Positions 13,085-22,777 of a stretch of 64,000 nt of DNA are shown here, piece after piece. Source of the stretch: Arctopsyche grandis (lineage: Eukaryota; Arthropoda; Insecta; Trichoptera; Hydropsychidae); assembly GCF_051622035.1 (NCBI RefSeq), contig NC_135360.1:10778001-10842000 (forward strand), in the 5' to 3' direction. How positions within the stretch are numbered: the stretch's first letter is position 1; each line of letters begins with the position of its first letter. The notes beneath the pieces were generated by a model. It saw only the letters and a list, made by a program, of their open reading frames with translations. It did not search any database and was not told where the DNA came from. A program made the position numbers and the translations under genes.

Positions 13085-13205
13085 GCTCAGCGTTGTTGAA
13101 AATAATTTATTATTTTATTACCATTTCGAGTTTCCCAATTTGTCTGATATCATTTTTGAAACAGTTCTTCACCAAATTTTCCACCTACCCTCTATTTGTC
13201 ACCTC
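13085..13205 (+). mobile_element. SINE fragment
   Basis: It contains the family 3' body: GTTGTTGAAAATAATTTAT, then TTGTCTGATATCATTTTTGA, a CTTCACCAAATTTTCCACC segment and the tail CCCTCTATTTGTCACC. These align in order with 17366-17522 and 17869-17890. The tRNA-related 5' part is missing or unrecognisable. Confidence 0.65.
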
Positions 13206-13731
13206 TATAGTACATATGTACAGATTTGATCTTACATATACATATGTCACCTTGGGAAAAATCCTATAATGGCACAGTGGTAAAATATGTTTTTAAAAAA
13301 AATTCAAAAATTGGTTTTTGTGCATTTTTTTCCTATTGTATACTAACATTAAAAGATAATTCTATAAAACTTATAGTATTATATAGTAAAGTATATAATG
13401 CAAGAAAAATAATATGTCCATACACTAGATAGTGATCACGTACAATAGATAGTGATACGACCTGAGACGTATTTTGAACATAATTTATGAACAATAAAAC
13501 GCATTTAAAAATCAATTACTTTTAAATAAATTAACACACTGTAAACTAACGGGTTGTTTCCCTACTCTAATCTTCTTAATCTAACGACATTGCGTTCAAA
13601 ATGACACTGGGAAAATGAAATATGACAACGGATCGATACTTCGTATATAAACATGGATGTATATATGCTATAGTTACACATAATGTAAGCATATGGTGAT
13701 GGAATTGGAATAATGTATATTATCCCATTTC

Positions 13732-13975
13732 CCCTCAAGACTTCCTTGCACCCTTTTAAATTCTCTCGGGTACCATTCGAGAACTTCTTTCATCCATATA
13801 TCATCCATTTTTCTAGCTACGTGACCCGCTCATTGCCATTTCAATCTCTTTACTCTCATCGTTACATCAACGACCTTTGTCACACTTCTCACCCACGTAT
13901 TCCGTTTTCTATCTCTCGTCGTTATGTCAAGCATAAAGGGTTCCATATTTCTTTGTTCAATGCCATTTTCTACTA
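13732..13975 (-). mobile_element. RTE-clade LINE, C-terminal RT segment
   Basis: The minus strand reads LKWQ(stop)AGHVARKMDD and then VLEWYPREFKR. This matches the well-known RTE/BovB-type C-terminal motif of the form WQWAGH.AR...RW...VLEW.PR. One stop codon falls inside the motif, so it is a pseudogene fragment. The same segment, in worse condition, is present at 2499-2786. Confidence 0.8.
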
Positions 13976-14814
13976 ATATCATTTTAAATCATAAGAAAAA
14001 TTAAGCCTTAAAAAATAAGGAAAAAGCTGAATTTATATGTTAGTTCATTGATCTTTTCCAAAAGTGATTGTATTGCTTTTTTTTATTTAAAGCTAAGAAT
14101 TTAAATTGATGAGTATGATTACGGGTTGATATGTTATTTATGATGCGAAATATTCAATATGTTTTTATAAAAGGAATGTACAAATGGTATTGAATAGACG
14201 TGTGTACATAAATACTCGTAGGGACAAGAATAGTTTTATTACATAATAGAAACTAAAACTGACACAGTCCGTTATGTCAAGACATAAAATGAGAAATTAC
14301 GCTATTAAAACAGGCTGAATTTCAGCAATTTGTCAGCGCGTTCATAGATAATGTATTGCCAAGGAATCTTACAAGAATCGTAGTGGAACGTACATACATA
14401 TGTGGCAGGGCTGTCGAATTTATTTCCCATTAGGCTAATTTTAAGATACCTCTGGAGTACTAATACATACAATATGACGCAGATATATAATATTATAGTG
14501 AGGTGACGCATTTGGCGTAACGGATTAGTCGAAGATCAGCCCACCCCTCAATTTGACCTAAAACTTGAGAAAAAGACAAAGATTGAAACACTGCGACTTA
14601 TGTAGATCTGCATACATTGGGTATTGGTGAGTCACTCTTATGTATGTTGTTAGTAATTCAATATTCATATATGTACATATGTACATTAAGTAAAAATAAA
14701 TAAATGCGATTTAAAGGCGATTCGGAGTCATACCAGAGTCAAAATACCACGACTTCACGATTTTATCTCTGGTATGTCCATTTTGAATCTTACATACAGT
14801 TCAATAAGATTACA
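13976..14814. other. Gene-free AT-rich stretch
   Basis: No gene or clear repeat family was identified. Short CATA/TACA repeats are present near 14390 and 14670. Confidence 0.5.
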
Positions 14815-15215
14815 GCCAGCAGGATAGTCAGCGTATGTTACTATTTTGCTGGAAGGTTTCGGGTTCGAGCCTCATTTGGTTAGATTGAAAAGAATCATGT
14901 GGTGTATCATTTGAAGTATTTCTGCAGTGTTGCTGGTCAGATTTGGATATTTGTGATTTCAAGTTGATTATTTCCTATTAGAGTTTGCTAATTTATCTGA
15001 TTTACTTGAAGCCTGCAGCTGAATTAAGATATATGTTATACTTTTTATCATTTTACATGAGAGCCAAATAACAAAAGTTGAATGATAAAACAATATACAT
15101 ACATATGTATGTATATTCCAATTAGAAAAACATATTTACTATGCCACACGCTTCAATTGTTGAAACGTTTCCTCACTAGCTAGCTACCAACCCTCTATTT
15201 GTCACCACTGTCTGA
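14815..15215 (+). mobile_element. tRNA-derived SINE split by a small insertion
   Basis: A B box (GGGTTCGAGCC near 14868) is followed by GTGTTGCTGGTCAGATTTGG and GAGTTTGCTAATTTATCTGA (to about 15001). The family's next segment, TTGTTGAAACG, only resumes near 15158, then CTCTATTTGTCACCACTGTC. The roughly 150 bp between them is absent from the copy at 5640 and starts and ends with TTGAAGC/GCTTCAA, so it looks like a small inserted element. Confidence 0.7.
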
Positions 15216-15345
15216 TCATCAGCAATTAAAACCACTCACCATCCACTGCATGATTAAGGCCTCTCCAACACGCTTCCACTCTTCTATGTTTTGCGCAACT
15301 GTCACTACAAATTGTTCCTACAAATTGACATCCCTGTCCTATCTC
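15216..15345 (-). mobile_element. RTE-clade LINE 3' end
   Basis: Plus-strand ATCATCAG...CACCATCCACTGCATGATTA, then GGCCTCTCCAACACGC and TTTTGCGCAACTGTCAC, match the other RTE 3' ends at 2499, 6635 and 55216. Only the last part of the ORF and the tail remain. It sits immediately after the SINE tail. Confidence 0.7.
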
Positions 15346-15502
15346 TCTCTCGCAAAATTCGAGTTATTTAGCATCTCGATTTTTGGGTAATTTGTATTAA
15401 TGCTGAAAATTTGTCCATATACATATGTGAATTTTTATATAAAATGCTTCTGTGCAATGTTTGCCCATAGATGTAGTGTTTAAAAATGTATGTATATAAT
15501 AA

Positions 15503-15895
15503 TGTAACGTACGCCGCGGATTAAGCGAATAGAATCCCAGAGACTATGTGACCGTTCAAGGGTTATCTGTTATCGGATTAACTATGACATTACTTCCAGG
15601 ATTATATCTGGACTTTAAGTGCATTTAGGCTAAACAATGACCGTTATTAGTTATTTCTCAGAATCGGTACGGGAAGACCCAATGTCGTGGAAATACATAT
15701 CCGAATACGTGACTATACAACAGGTAAACAGATTAGGCGCCCTGAGAGATCTACCCTTTATAAGGCGGTACGTAGGCGATATCATGTCATTCTGGACTGA
15801 GCAGGGACAGTGCGTGTAACTCCTGAATCATCAATAAATGCTGTGAAACGACTGTTGGCCTTTTACTTGGATCCTCCACCCACCCTTACGTAACA
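15503..15895 (+). mobile_element. Probable solo LTR, Gypsy-like
   Basis: This 393-bp block begins TGTAACGTACGCCGCGG and ends CACCCTTACGTAACA, so it has TG...CA ends and a short inverted TGT(A/T)ACG-type terminus. It is flanked on both sides by ATAA, compatible with a 4-bp target duplication. It is markedly GC-richer than its surroundings and has a polyadenylation signal (CAATAAATG, about 15832) near the 3' side. No gag or pol frame adjoins it, hence solo. The orientation is inferred from the poly(A) signal. Confidence 0.7.
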
Positions 15896-16017
15896 ATAAT
15901 ATATACAAACGCAGCGATCTGTTAGACGATTGTGTATGAATGATTGAATAAAAATAAAATAAAAACGGCGTTCAAACGCACTTCATTCTAATTTCTCTTT
16001 ATTTCTTCTTATTTACT

Positions 16018-16194
16018 ACCGGATATGTCTTTCAGTTGTTCTAAATATAAATAATTACCGACTACTTCTACTATTTTATCATCTAATGAAATACAATCAG
16101 GCATGCAATAACTATTAAACATTCGTTTGGTTTTTTCTGCGTCAATTTTTAATCCTAATTTCCTACTTTTCCTGTCCAGTTGTTTTAAATGTAT
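16018..16194 (-). pseudogene. RTE-clade reverse transcriptase fragment
   Basis: The minus strand encodes LKQLDRKSRKLGLKIDAEKT, then KRMFNSYCMP and VVGNYLYLEQL. This is the segment after the catalytic YxDD box in RTE-type reverse transcriptases (pattern L...S...GLK.N..KT..M.N...VE.YIYLGQ). Only about 60 codons survive, without the catalytic residues. Confidence 0.75.
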
Positions 16195-16353
16195 TATGAT
16201 ATACATACATATAATAATATATTTGTACAAGTTTGGCCACAAGTGTCGATTTAGGGCAACCTGCTGTGACACTATGATTAATGAAATAAATAAATATAAA
16301 TTAAATTAGGGGGGTTTTTTTCAGAACACATTTGACGTGTTGTATGTATTATA

Positions 16354-16732
16354 GGGGTCTACCTCAAGGGCCGGAATGTGAAATTACCGAAAACGCAAAT
16401 ATCGGAAGGCAAAGATCGAAAATCGAAAGATCTTAAGTCGAAAGATAAAAAAAAAGGGGTGCATGGTAAACGGTACATACTCACATAATTTGCGCGAGCA
16501 GGATACAACAGGAACAAGAGGAACAGGCTTTTCCTCCCGTATTCTCCGCGCGCACATTAATACGGAAAGAAAAGCCTGTTCTTCTTGTTCCTGTTGTATC
16601 CTGCTCGCGCAAATTAAGTGAGTATGTACCGTTTACCATGCACCCTTTTTTTTTATCTTTCGACTTAAGGTCTTTCGATTTTCGATCTTTGCGTTTTCGG
16701 TAATTTCACATTCCGGCCCGTCACGGAGACCG
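16354..16732. mobile_element. Foldback (palindromic) DNA element with 8-bp target duplication
   Basis: Nearly the whole 379 bp is one inverted repeat. The left arm runs from GGGCCGGAATGTGAAATTA through AAATCGAAAGATCTTAAGTC to CCTGTTGTATCC-type sequence, and the right arm is its reverse complement around a centre near 16550. It is flanked by the identical 8-mer GTATTATA at 16346-16353 and 16733-16740, which points to hAT-like transposition. A single-arm relative lies at 60836-61046. No protein is coded. Confidence 0.85.
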
Positions 16733-17130
16733 GTATTATAGATAGATAAAGTATGCGTCAATGATTTTCCTGTATTATCGAGTTTCAACCGATGGACACA
16801 GTATCGCTAGGTTTTCCCCGCGATTCGACCGCAAAACGCATTTAATCAAAACAAAAATGCAAAATTCTCGGAACTGACAGCACAACCCGTTCTCGGCTAT
16901 TGTAACGCTCTGATCGCACACGTCTCATTGCGCTAGAGAAGAGCGTGCAATTGGAATGCGCGCAGATCACTCGGAACCGGTCTGGTCTTCGAGCGAAAAA
17001 AAATGTCGGACGTCAACGATAAAACCAGTTATTTCGACAACAGGATAATTCGAATTGTGTGTCAATTCGAATCCAGCTGTGTACGAATCTCGTCGATGGC
17101 GTAACACACTTTCAAAAATTATTGGACGCG

Positions 17131-17229
17131 GACATGGCCGTGTCGAGCGTCGCCGTTGCGACCGTCAAAAGCGAAAATATTGCGCGCAAATTTCAAACAG
17201 TTTGACAAGTGTCAAATGATCAGCTGGTG
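17131..17229. repeat. 99-bp duplicated segment, copy 1
   Basis: It aligns without gaps to 18172-18270 with 6 differences (about 94% identity), five of them transitions, four of those at CpG sites. It contains a decayed form of the palindrome GTTTGACA-AG-TGTCAAAC. The 270 bp to its left are GC-richer than average but not recognised. Confidence 0.9.
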
Positions 17230-17359
17230 ATTTAACGCAAGCGCGCAACGGTCTATGTAGTCACCGTATAAAATGGTAAACGGATTATTCCGCAAAAAGC
17301 GATCTTAACCCCCGATCACGGATTGATGGAGTTATTGGGTGTCGGATGTTCTGTGATCG

Positions 17360-17522
17360 AGATTCATCGGCATTGTTGAAAATGATTTATTTATTCAGAG
17401 TGTTATATGTAGTGCTACTTGTCTTGGATAGATGTGACTCCGGGTCGATCGTTTCCCATCAGAGTTTGCCAATTTATCTGATTTCATCGTTGAAATAGTT
17501 CCTCATCAAATTTACCACCTAC
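17360..17522 (+). mobile_element. SINE, left part (interrupted by hAT element)
   Basis: It carries the family body: TAGTGCTACTTGTCTTGGA, GAGTTTGCCAATTTATCTGA, GTTGAAATAGTTCCTCATC and CCACCTAC. The sequence then breaks into a hAT element and resumes at 17869 with CCACCTACCCTCTATAGTAC, the same order as in the uninterrupted copy at 13085-13205. Confidence 0.75.
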
Positions 17523-17868
17523 CAGAGAAATGTAATATTAATAGAAGTGGCTTTAGGTGTTAAAGTGACAGTTGTCCACGGACAGATCTAAATAATTTTA
17601 TCATCAGTCGTATTTGACGCTTGGTGCTCGACGTATGTCCGATAAAAACTTCTCTGTTTGTTTATATTACTCGCAAGATGGGCAAGCATCGGTAAAAATT
17701 GCACAATACATTCAAAAACACACAATAAACAACATGGGATACATTTTTATAAGTAAATTGATCCGATTGTATTCCGTGCGATGTACCGTATTTATAGAGA
17801 CGTACCGCGTAAAATTGACAACAATTATTTATTCGTAAGGGCCCCTCTATTCTTATTACATCTCTCTG
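17523..17868. mobile_element. hAT-type MITE nested in a SINE (346 bp)
   Basis: Terminal inverted repeats CAGAGAAATGTAATA / TATTACATCTCTCTG-type ends are flanked by a perfect 8-bp duplication, CCACCTAC (17515-17522 and 17869-17876). The uninterrupted SINE at 13085 has a single CCACCTAC at this place, so the empty site is seen directly. No transposase frame. Confidence 0.9.
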
Positions 17869-17905
17869 CCACCTACCCTCTATAGTACACTAGTGGTTTT
17901 ACCCG
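17869..17905 (+). mobile_element. SINE, right part after the hAT insertion
   Basis: CCACCTACCCTCTATAGTAC continues the SINE of 17360-17522. After about 17895 the sequence changes to TTTTACCCGGCTTCGCTCGG, a different repeat-like segment, so the SINE end is near here. Confidence 0.65.
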
Positions 17906-18171
17906 GCTTCGCTCGGTATTTTTAATATAAACCACTTAAACATGGCTAATCTAATAGTAAAAAATTTATTAAATTTATTTGAATAGTTATATTTTATTTT
18001 AATATTCATTTGTTGTTTTTTTTTTTATTAAATTTAACGTCACGGATTCTAAGAACCAAAACTTACATACATACAAAGTCTCTTTCGAAATTATATATTA
18101 GATATGTACAAATTTGGTCTTAGATGGTGCCTTGGCACTATGGTAAAATGTTTTAATTTTTTTTTAAATAA

Positions 18172-18270
18172 GACATGGCTGTGTCAAGCGTCGCCATTGC
18201 GACCGTCAAAAGCGAAAATATTGCGTGCAAATGTCAAACAGTTTGACAAGTGTCAAACGATCAGCTGGTG
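18172..18270. repeat. 99-bp duplicated segment, copy 2, with intact palindrome
   Basis: Partner of 17131-17229. It contains the perfect palindrome GTTTGACA-AG-TGTCAAAC at 18241-18258 and lies about 220 bp beyond the donor end of the first exon at 18487-18650, so in the minus-strand gene it would be intronic. Confidence 0.9.
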
Positions 18271-18296
18271 CGTTTGTTTATTTACATCGAAGTTTC

Positions 18297-18315
18297 CGCT
18301 CGAAAGTTTCGAGCG
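18297..18315. promoter_or_regulatory. Palindromic CGCTCGAAAGTTTCGAGCG
   Basis: A 9-bp arm, one central base, and the exact complementary arm. It sits in the CpG-rich zone around the minus-strand first exon and next to the duplicated palindrome-bearing segment. A dimer-binding site is a guess; only the symmetry is seen. Confidence 0.5.
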
Positions 18316-18486
18316 AAGCGACTGAAAAAGTTTTAGAGCGTGCACTGAAACGCGCATGCGCACGATAAACAAAAACAAACGAATGGCGCCAACGAATGTA
18401 TTCAAATTTGAACTGCCACCTGGCGGATTTCGGACAAAACGTGTATAATGTATGTGTATGAAGTAAAGAACAAATTTGAATTTTAC

Positions 18487-18650
18487 CTGTTGTGTGGCGG
18501 CACAGTTCGGGACTTGAGCTCGTAGTATGTGGGTTGGTTCTGATGCTGCAGAGGCATTTCGTAGGGTGGAGGCTGCTGGTGCATCTGGTGAGGATGCAAT
18601 TGCATGGGTGGGAGCGGGTGGATGTTCTGCGGGGGCGGAGGCGCCGCCAT
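18487..18650 (-). CDS. First coding exon of an unidentified gene (Pro/Gln/His-rich N-terminus)
   Basis: The minus strand opens at ATG (18650-18648) and reads 54 codons plus two bases up to a good donor, CAACAG|GTAAAA, at 18487/18486. The frame closes at the TAA inside the donor, so the frame is exactly an exon long. The peptide starts MAAPPPPQNIHPLPPMQLH, continues through HQMHQQPPPYEMPLQHQNQ, and ends TYYELKSRTVPPHN plus a split codon. Pro-, Gln-, His- and Met-rich N-termini of this kind are common in insect transcription factors, but I recognise no family. It sits in a CpG-rich island. The splice phase is 2, and the next exon should lie to the left. I could not find one among the repeats of 1-18 kb, so it may be outside the window. 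The two longer minus-strand frames over the same bases are shadows. Confidence 0.6.
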
Positions 18651-19079
18651 CTGAGAGCGGTGGTCGGCAAACGTGAATCGCGAGCCGCAAACCGCAATGC
18701 GAGCGCCAAACGCCGAGCGGCTCCCGCGCTAAACCCGAACCGCGCGCCGACTGCACTTGCCCGCCCGCGCCGCCCCCCACAGCCACACTCAACCCACACT
18801 ATTTACGGCCATTGTCTGACGCGTTTCGGCATTACGACATTTTACATTTTATGTTTTGTCCTTTTAGCCGTGCAGAATAAATCTTCCAATAAATTCTTAC
18901 TGCTCGCTCGAAGCCTCTTCGCTCGTTTTCGCTTTGTAATACATTTTTGTTTAAGCAAATAATATTTCAGAAGATACAATCGCTTGATATTATAAAATGC
19001 CTTCTCACAAAAATGCCATCAGCTTAGAAAATATATGATAAGTCGGTCTCGAGTCATCGTTTGTTTGCTAATCACAATT

Positions 19080-19600
19080 ACAATGAAAGCGCCATTTAGC
19101 TTAAGGCGACTGTTCGAGCTAAAAGCCCTCATGGCCGTTCGTTGTGTTCTTACGGCCTTCTTCTTCTTCCTCTTTTGCGCCGACCATCTGTCAGTCGGCT
19201 TTAGATTCCCCCGTGGATTCGTACGTCCGGTCATCCCGGCGTGGACCGCCAGATGTAGCAGCCTCGTAAAACCCAGCCTCACCAAGGCAGGCTGGCCCGT
19301 GATTGACCCCTGCCTCGATCACGGCGAGCTCTCATTGGTATAGAAGCCCTCCGAGGAGTCTGGCTTCTCCCGTAGTCGACACTTATCGACTACGGCCAGC
19401 TCGACCACGTGTTTCGACCCAAGCCTCGAACACGGCGAGCTCTCAGACGCTCACGAGCTATCAACCAAGGCGGTTGATGGGGCTGATCCACCCTTCCTGA
19501 CCAGCCAGCGCTCTCATCCACAGCCCCGCCATCAAGGGGCAGAGGCGCCGAGCAACTCCCCGGCTCGGCCATTCAAGCTCAATAAACGAAGGCGTAACTA
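19080..19600. repeat. GC-rich sequence, probably transposon-derived
   Basis: This block has abruptly higher GC than its flanks and an internal duplication: GCCTCGATCACGGCGAGCTC near 19312 and GCCTCGAACACGGCGAGCTC near 19423. Open frames on both strands are short and show no domain. Such GC-rich, internally repeated blocks are typical of LINE 5' regions, but no coding hallmark supports a family. A similar GC-rich block lies at 20650-20960. Confidence 0.4.
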
Positions 19601-19794
19601 AACTGACATTTCTAATTCCCCCACCCCGCACCGTTCCAGAATGTGCTCGACGAGAGAGAAGACGATGGCCATCACACATACACAGCCGCTGGTCATCTCC
19701 AAACAAACACATACACACATACAGCTATCGAAACAGTGACCACTTTTTTCTAATTTAAAATCAGGACATTTTTTTAAAAAGAATAATTCTAGAT

Positions 19795-19976
19795 CAGTGG
19801 TCCATAACCTTGTTGGAGGTACTGACCCCCACCAGTTTCATATGCGCATTCACCGAACCCTTCTTAATTGGCACCCGAATCATATGAGTCGGGTGTGTGT
19901 CTTGACTTCCGCCGAACCCCTGAGACTGATTCACTGAACCCCTGGGGTTCGATCGAATCCAGGTTAAGAACCACTG
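19795..19976. mobile_element. hAT-type MITE (182 bp) with perfect 8-bp duplication
   Basis: It starts CAGTGGTCCATAACCTTG and ends CAGGTTAAGAACCACTG. These are imperfect inverted repeats of the familiar hAT form CAGTGGTTCTTAACC. The 8-mer TTCTAGAT flanks both ends (19787-19794 and 19977-19984). There is no coding capacity. Confidence 0.9.
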
Positions 19977-20132
19977 TTCTAGATACTTCAATTATTCAAA
20001 ACATTAATAAATATTAGAAAATTGTGAATGCACATTTATGAAAATAAAATATAATTTCTTATATGTATTCATAAACAGGCCCATCCCAAGGAAGTCGTCG
20101 ATTGTCTGCCCCTTACATTTTTTATTTAATAT

Positions 20133-20444
20133 TTAATTTTGGGTTAAAATGAATAAATTTTCTTCAAATTCAAATTCTACACGAGACTGGTTAAATTTAT
20201 ACTTAGTAATTAGCAAACATTTTAAAGTTTCAGCATACAATTGCGTTTTATCACTTGACCACATACTGTTCATCAAAGAAAAGAGTCGTTTGGCAGGTGC
20301 ATTTGTTCCTGGTAAATAAAGAGAATATTCAACTAATTTGTCAATATTTTTGCAGGAGATAAGCTTTTTTGCCAAAGGTTTTAAATGTTTCAATCCATCT
20401 ATTAGATGAAAAATGTGTACTAGTTTTATCTTACGACTTACCAA
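20133..20444 (-). pseudogene. hAT transposase C-terminal fragment
   Basis: The minus-strand frame of 103 codons contains LPGTNAPAKRLFSLMNSMW and LYAETLKCLLITKYKFN. This matches the hAT dimerisation region, where the pattern (P)G(T/S)NA..ER.FS.MN..W......L...T....L is characteristic. The upstream DDE and zinc-finger parts are absent, so it is a remnant. A possible element end, CAGGCCCATCCCAAGG, lies at about 20079 to its left. Confidence 0.75.
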
Positions 20445-21880
20445 AATATATACCCAAAAATCCAGTACTGTACTGGTAAAACCAGTACAAATGGTCGTCT
20501 TAATTTAGTTACGTCAACGTCGTTACATCATATTTTTCAAATTAGTATATGAGTAATGACGAACTTGACAGTAAGTTGGTAGTTTGTATCCAATTTAACA
20601 GATTATTCGACAAGATTTTGGTATATGTAGTTGTTCAGACCGATTTTTTGATGGTCGGCTTTCGTGGCCTTACGACCCACGATCTGGCCGATGTTTTTTT
20701 TGGTGCTGGCCACCCTGGTCAGCACGACCTGACTCTCACTACAACTGCCGCCGCGTAAACAGTGTGTGTTTTCGCGGCTCGCGTCCTTGCCACCGAATCA
20801 CCAGCTCGGGACTGGTGATGTTTGACGATACTTGGAGACCAGCTCCAGTATCCGTCCGGTGTGCACTAAGGAAGCCTGGTCTGCCTTCGTCCTGAAGGCA
20901 GACAACTCAGACACGCGTGCTTGGTGCATAACCGCACAACACGCGCTACTATTTGTATTCGAACCCCCCCCCCCCTTCCCCCCTGCTTGCTCTCTGTATA
21001 ATTTATATAAAAATACAGTTTATCATATACAGCTTAACGACCTGTTTTTGATTACATATAATCTCCCGCCCTTTTTTCCTACTTTACACATTGTGCGTAC
21101 ACACGCACACAGTACGAGAGAGGGAGACAGAGAGCAGAGCATCCATCAGCAGAGACCAGACCGCAGACGACGATCCGCAGGCCCCTTGGAGGAAACCACA
21201 CCGCGCTTTACCACGAACGCTACACATCACAACATCAGGTGGCTCTCGATTGAGAACCCCTGGCGTCCGTATAGTAGTAGATAATGAAAATAGCACTCAT
21301 TGCTATCAAAGTATGAACAGAGCCAGCCAACTTGGACCAGCGGATGCAAAGTGAAGGAAAGAAATAAATTCGAAGAAAAAGAAATTTATTCACATAATTG
21401 TTTGTATAAAATACAAATACATACAATAATAAATTATCGTATCAGGTACCTGAGGTCCGAAGACGAAAGTCGTATCACTTGCTTCTTCTTGAAAATAGTA
21501 TTCTACTTTTTATTCAATGGCAATATTACATCAACATAAATATTGTGCAAATTTTAACAGAGAACAAGTCTTTTTCCAATACTTTAGTATGTCATATATT
21601 AGAATAGGCCAGCCCTAATTATGAGCATATTCTTTAGTTATGTCTTCAATATCTATTGTTGAGCTTAAACATTTGCACACTTTTATATAGTATTACACCC
21701 TAACATGACTGGCCGTTCTATTTATTTGTGTTACCAAGCACGTTATTTGCATACAAAACTCAAAAAGGAAATTGACTTTTATGTGAACTCACGATTCTTA
21801 CCTAAATATGAAATATTTGATATAAGATAAATGTTTTTAAAAAAATTTACTACTGCTAGCACTAGCATCTATTTTTTCGT
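20445..21880. other. Gene-free stretch with GC-rich repeat-like blocks
   Basis: Seen: a self-complementary CCAGTACTGTACTGG at about 20461; a GC-rich block at 20650-20960 with paired segments such as GCCTGGTCTGCC/GGCAGAC; a C-tract of about 11 near 20965; and a block at 21090-21270 ending in TTGAGAACCCCTG, which resembles a hAT terminus. The partner end was not found. Promoter elements of SmG may lie just before 21945. Confidence 0.4.
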
Positions 21881-21944
21881 ATGGCAACACTTCCGTCACT
21901 GACGCTTCTGGTTTGCACGCTGATCTGTCTCGTTTGCCGGCAAA

Positions 21945-22589
21945 ATGTCGAAAGCTCATCCCCCAGAACTCAAAAAGTATATATTATTTTTAATAATACT
22001 CGTTTAACGTATATATTCACTTTACAATATATATTAATTCGATTTACACCCATGAAAGTTCTTAATGCAATTGTTTCAAATACGTACTGTGTGCGTTACC
22101 AAATTACGATATATGATATAGTGAATTTGTTCAACGCTTTCTTTTAAAATATGATTTCAAACATAATTCATTGCATAAAGTGTGGCCTTCTTAGTATTTC
22201 GTAGTATATTCAAATAATAAGTGCATTGTTAAATATTTTTAGGTTAAGTAAGTTTCACAATTTGTCAATCATTTTAGAGCTCACATTCATTCCTTGTGTC
22301 ATTTTAATTTCAGATTCATGGACAAAAAGATGTCCTTGAAATTAAATGGTGGTCGAGCAGTCAGCGGCATCCTCCGTGGCTTCGATCCATTTATGAATTT
22401 GGTATTAGATGAAACGGTAGAAGAATGCAAAGACGGACAGAAAAACACCATTGGAATGGTGGTGAGTTTCATTATCATCTTCGAGAGAATAACAATTATA
22501 ACTTCAATATTGTTTAATTATTTTCATTTATGTTTCAGGTAATCCGAGGAAATAGCATAATCATGCTCGAATCGCTAGATAGAATCTAG
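21945..22589 (+). CDS. Small nuclear ribonucleoprotein G (Sm protein G), complete
   Basis: Three exons: 21945-21976, 22314-22461 and 22539-22589 (stop TAG). They join in frame to 76 codons, the usual length of SmG. The protein starts [20 protein letters not shown], continues [20 protein letters not shown] and ends [17 protein letters not shown]. This is the Sm1-Sm2 fold: Sm1 holds the conserved G and the FDPFMNLV strand, and Sm2 holds the IRGNS loop (around residues 63-67) that contacts the Sm-site RNA. SmG forms the heptameric Sm ring with B, D1, D2, D3, E and F around U1, U2, U4 and U5 snRNAs, assembled in the cytoplasm and used in nuclear splicing. Junctions are AA|GTATAT...TTTCAG|A and GTG|GTGAGT...TTTCAG|G. 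Near-identity to animal SmG makes this call very secure. The longer plus-strand frame from 21881 is a chance read-through of exon 1. Confidence 0.97.
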
Positions 22590-22771
22590 CATTAAGCACT
22601 GTAGATTTAAGTCGTATTTGTAATGTATTACTTTTAACGTGTTCAAATCTTATTTAATAATAATATAGATATGTAAGCAACAAATCATTCTTTTTTTTAT
22701 ATACCATTTAAATGTAAGTTGTAGAGGATCGGTACAAGGTAACATTTATGAGGAATTTCAGATGTATGAAA

Positions 22772-22777
22772 AATAAA
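22772..22777 (+). terminator. Candidate polyadenylation signal of SmG
   Basis: AATAAA lies 183 bases after the SmG stop. It is the first canonical hexamer in the right place, and would give a short, AT-rich 3' untranslated region. Confidence 0.55.

Larger units (their letters stand above)
18290..18850. promoter_or_regulatory. CpG-rich island around a minus-strand first exon
   Basis: The block is rich in GC and CpG compared with the AT-rich flanks, most strongly at 18600-18790 (runs such as GGGGGCGGAGGCGCCGCC). It encloses the coding exon at 18487-18650 and the sequence upstream of its ATG, so it most likely holds the promoter and 5' untranslated region of a minus-strand gene. No TATA box was recognised at a sensible distance. 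Confidence 0.6.

Noticed and set aside
15637-15819. 60-aa plus-strand frame
   Set aside because: Lies wholly inside the solo LTR.
18253-18962. Long overlapping frames on both strands (156-179 aa)
   Set aside because: GC-rich island with few stop codons; the supported reading is the 54-codon exon in the remaining frame. The others are Arg-, Ala- and Cys-rich with no domain.
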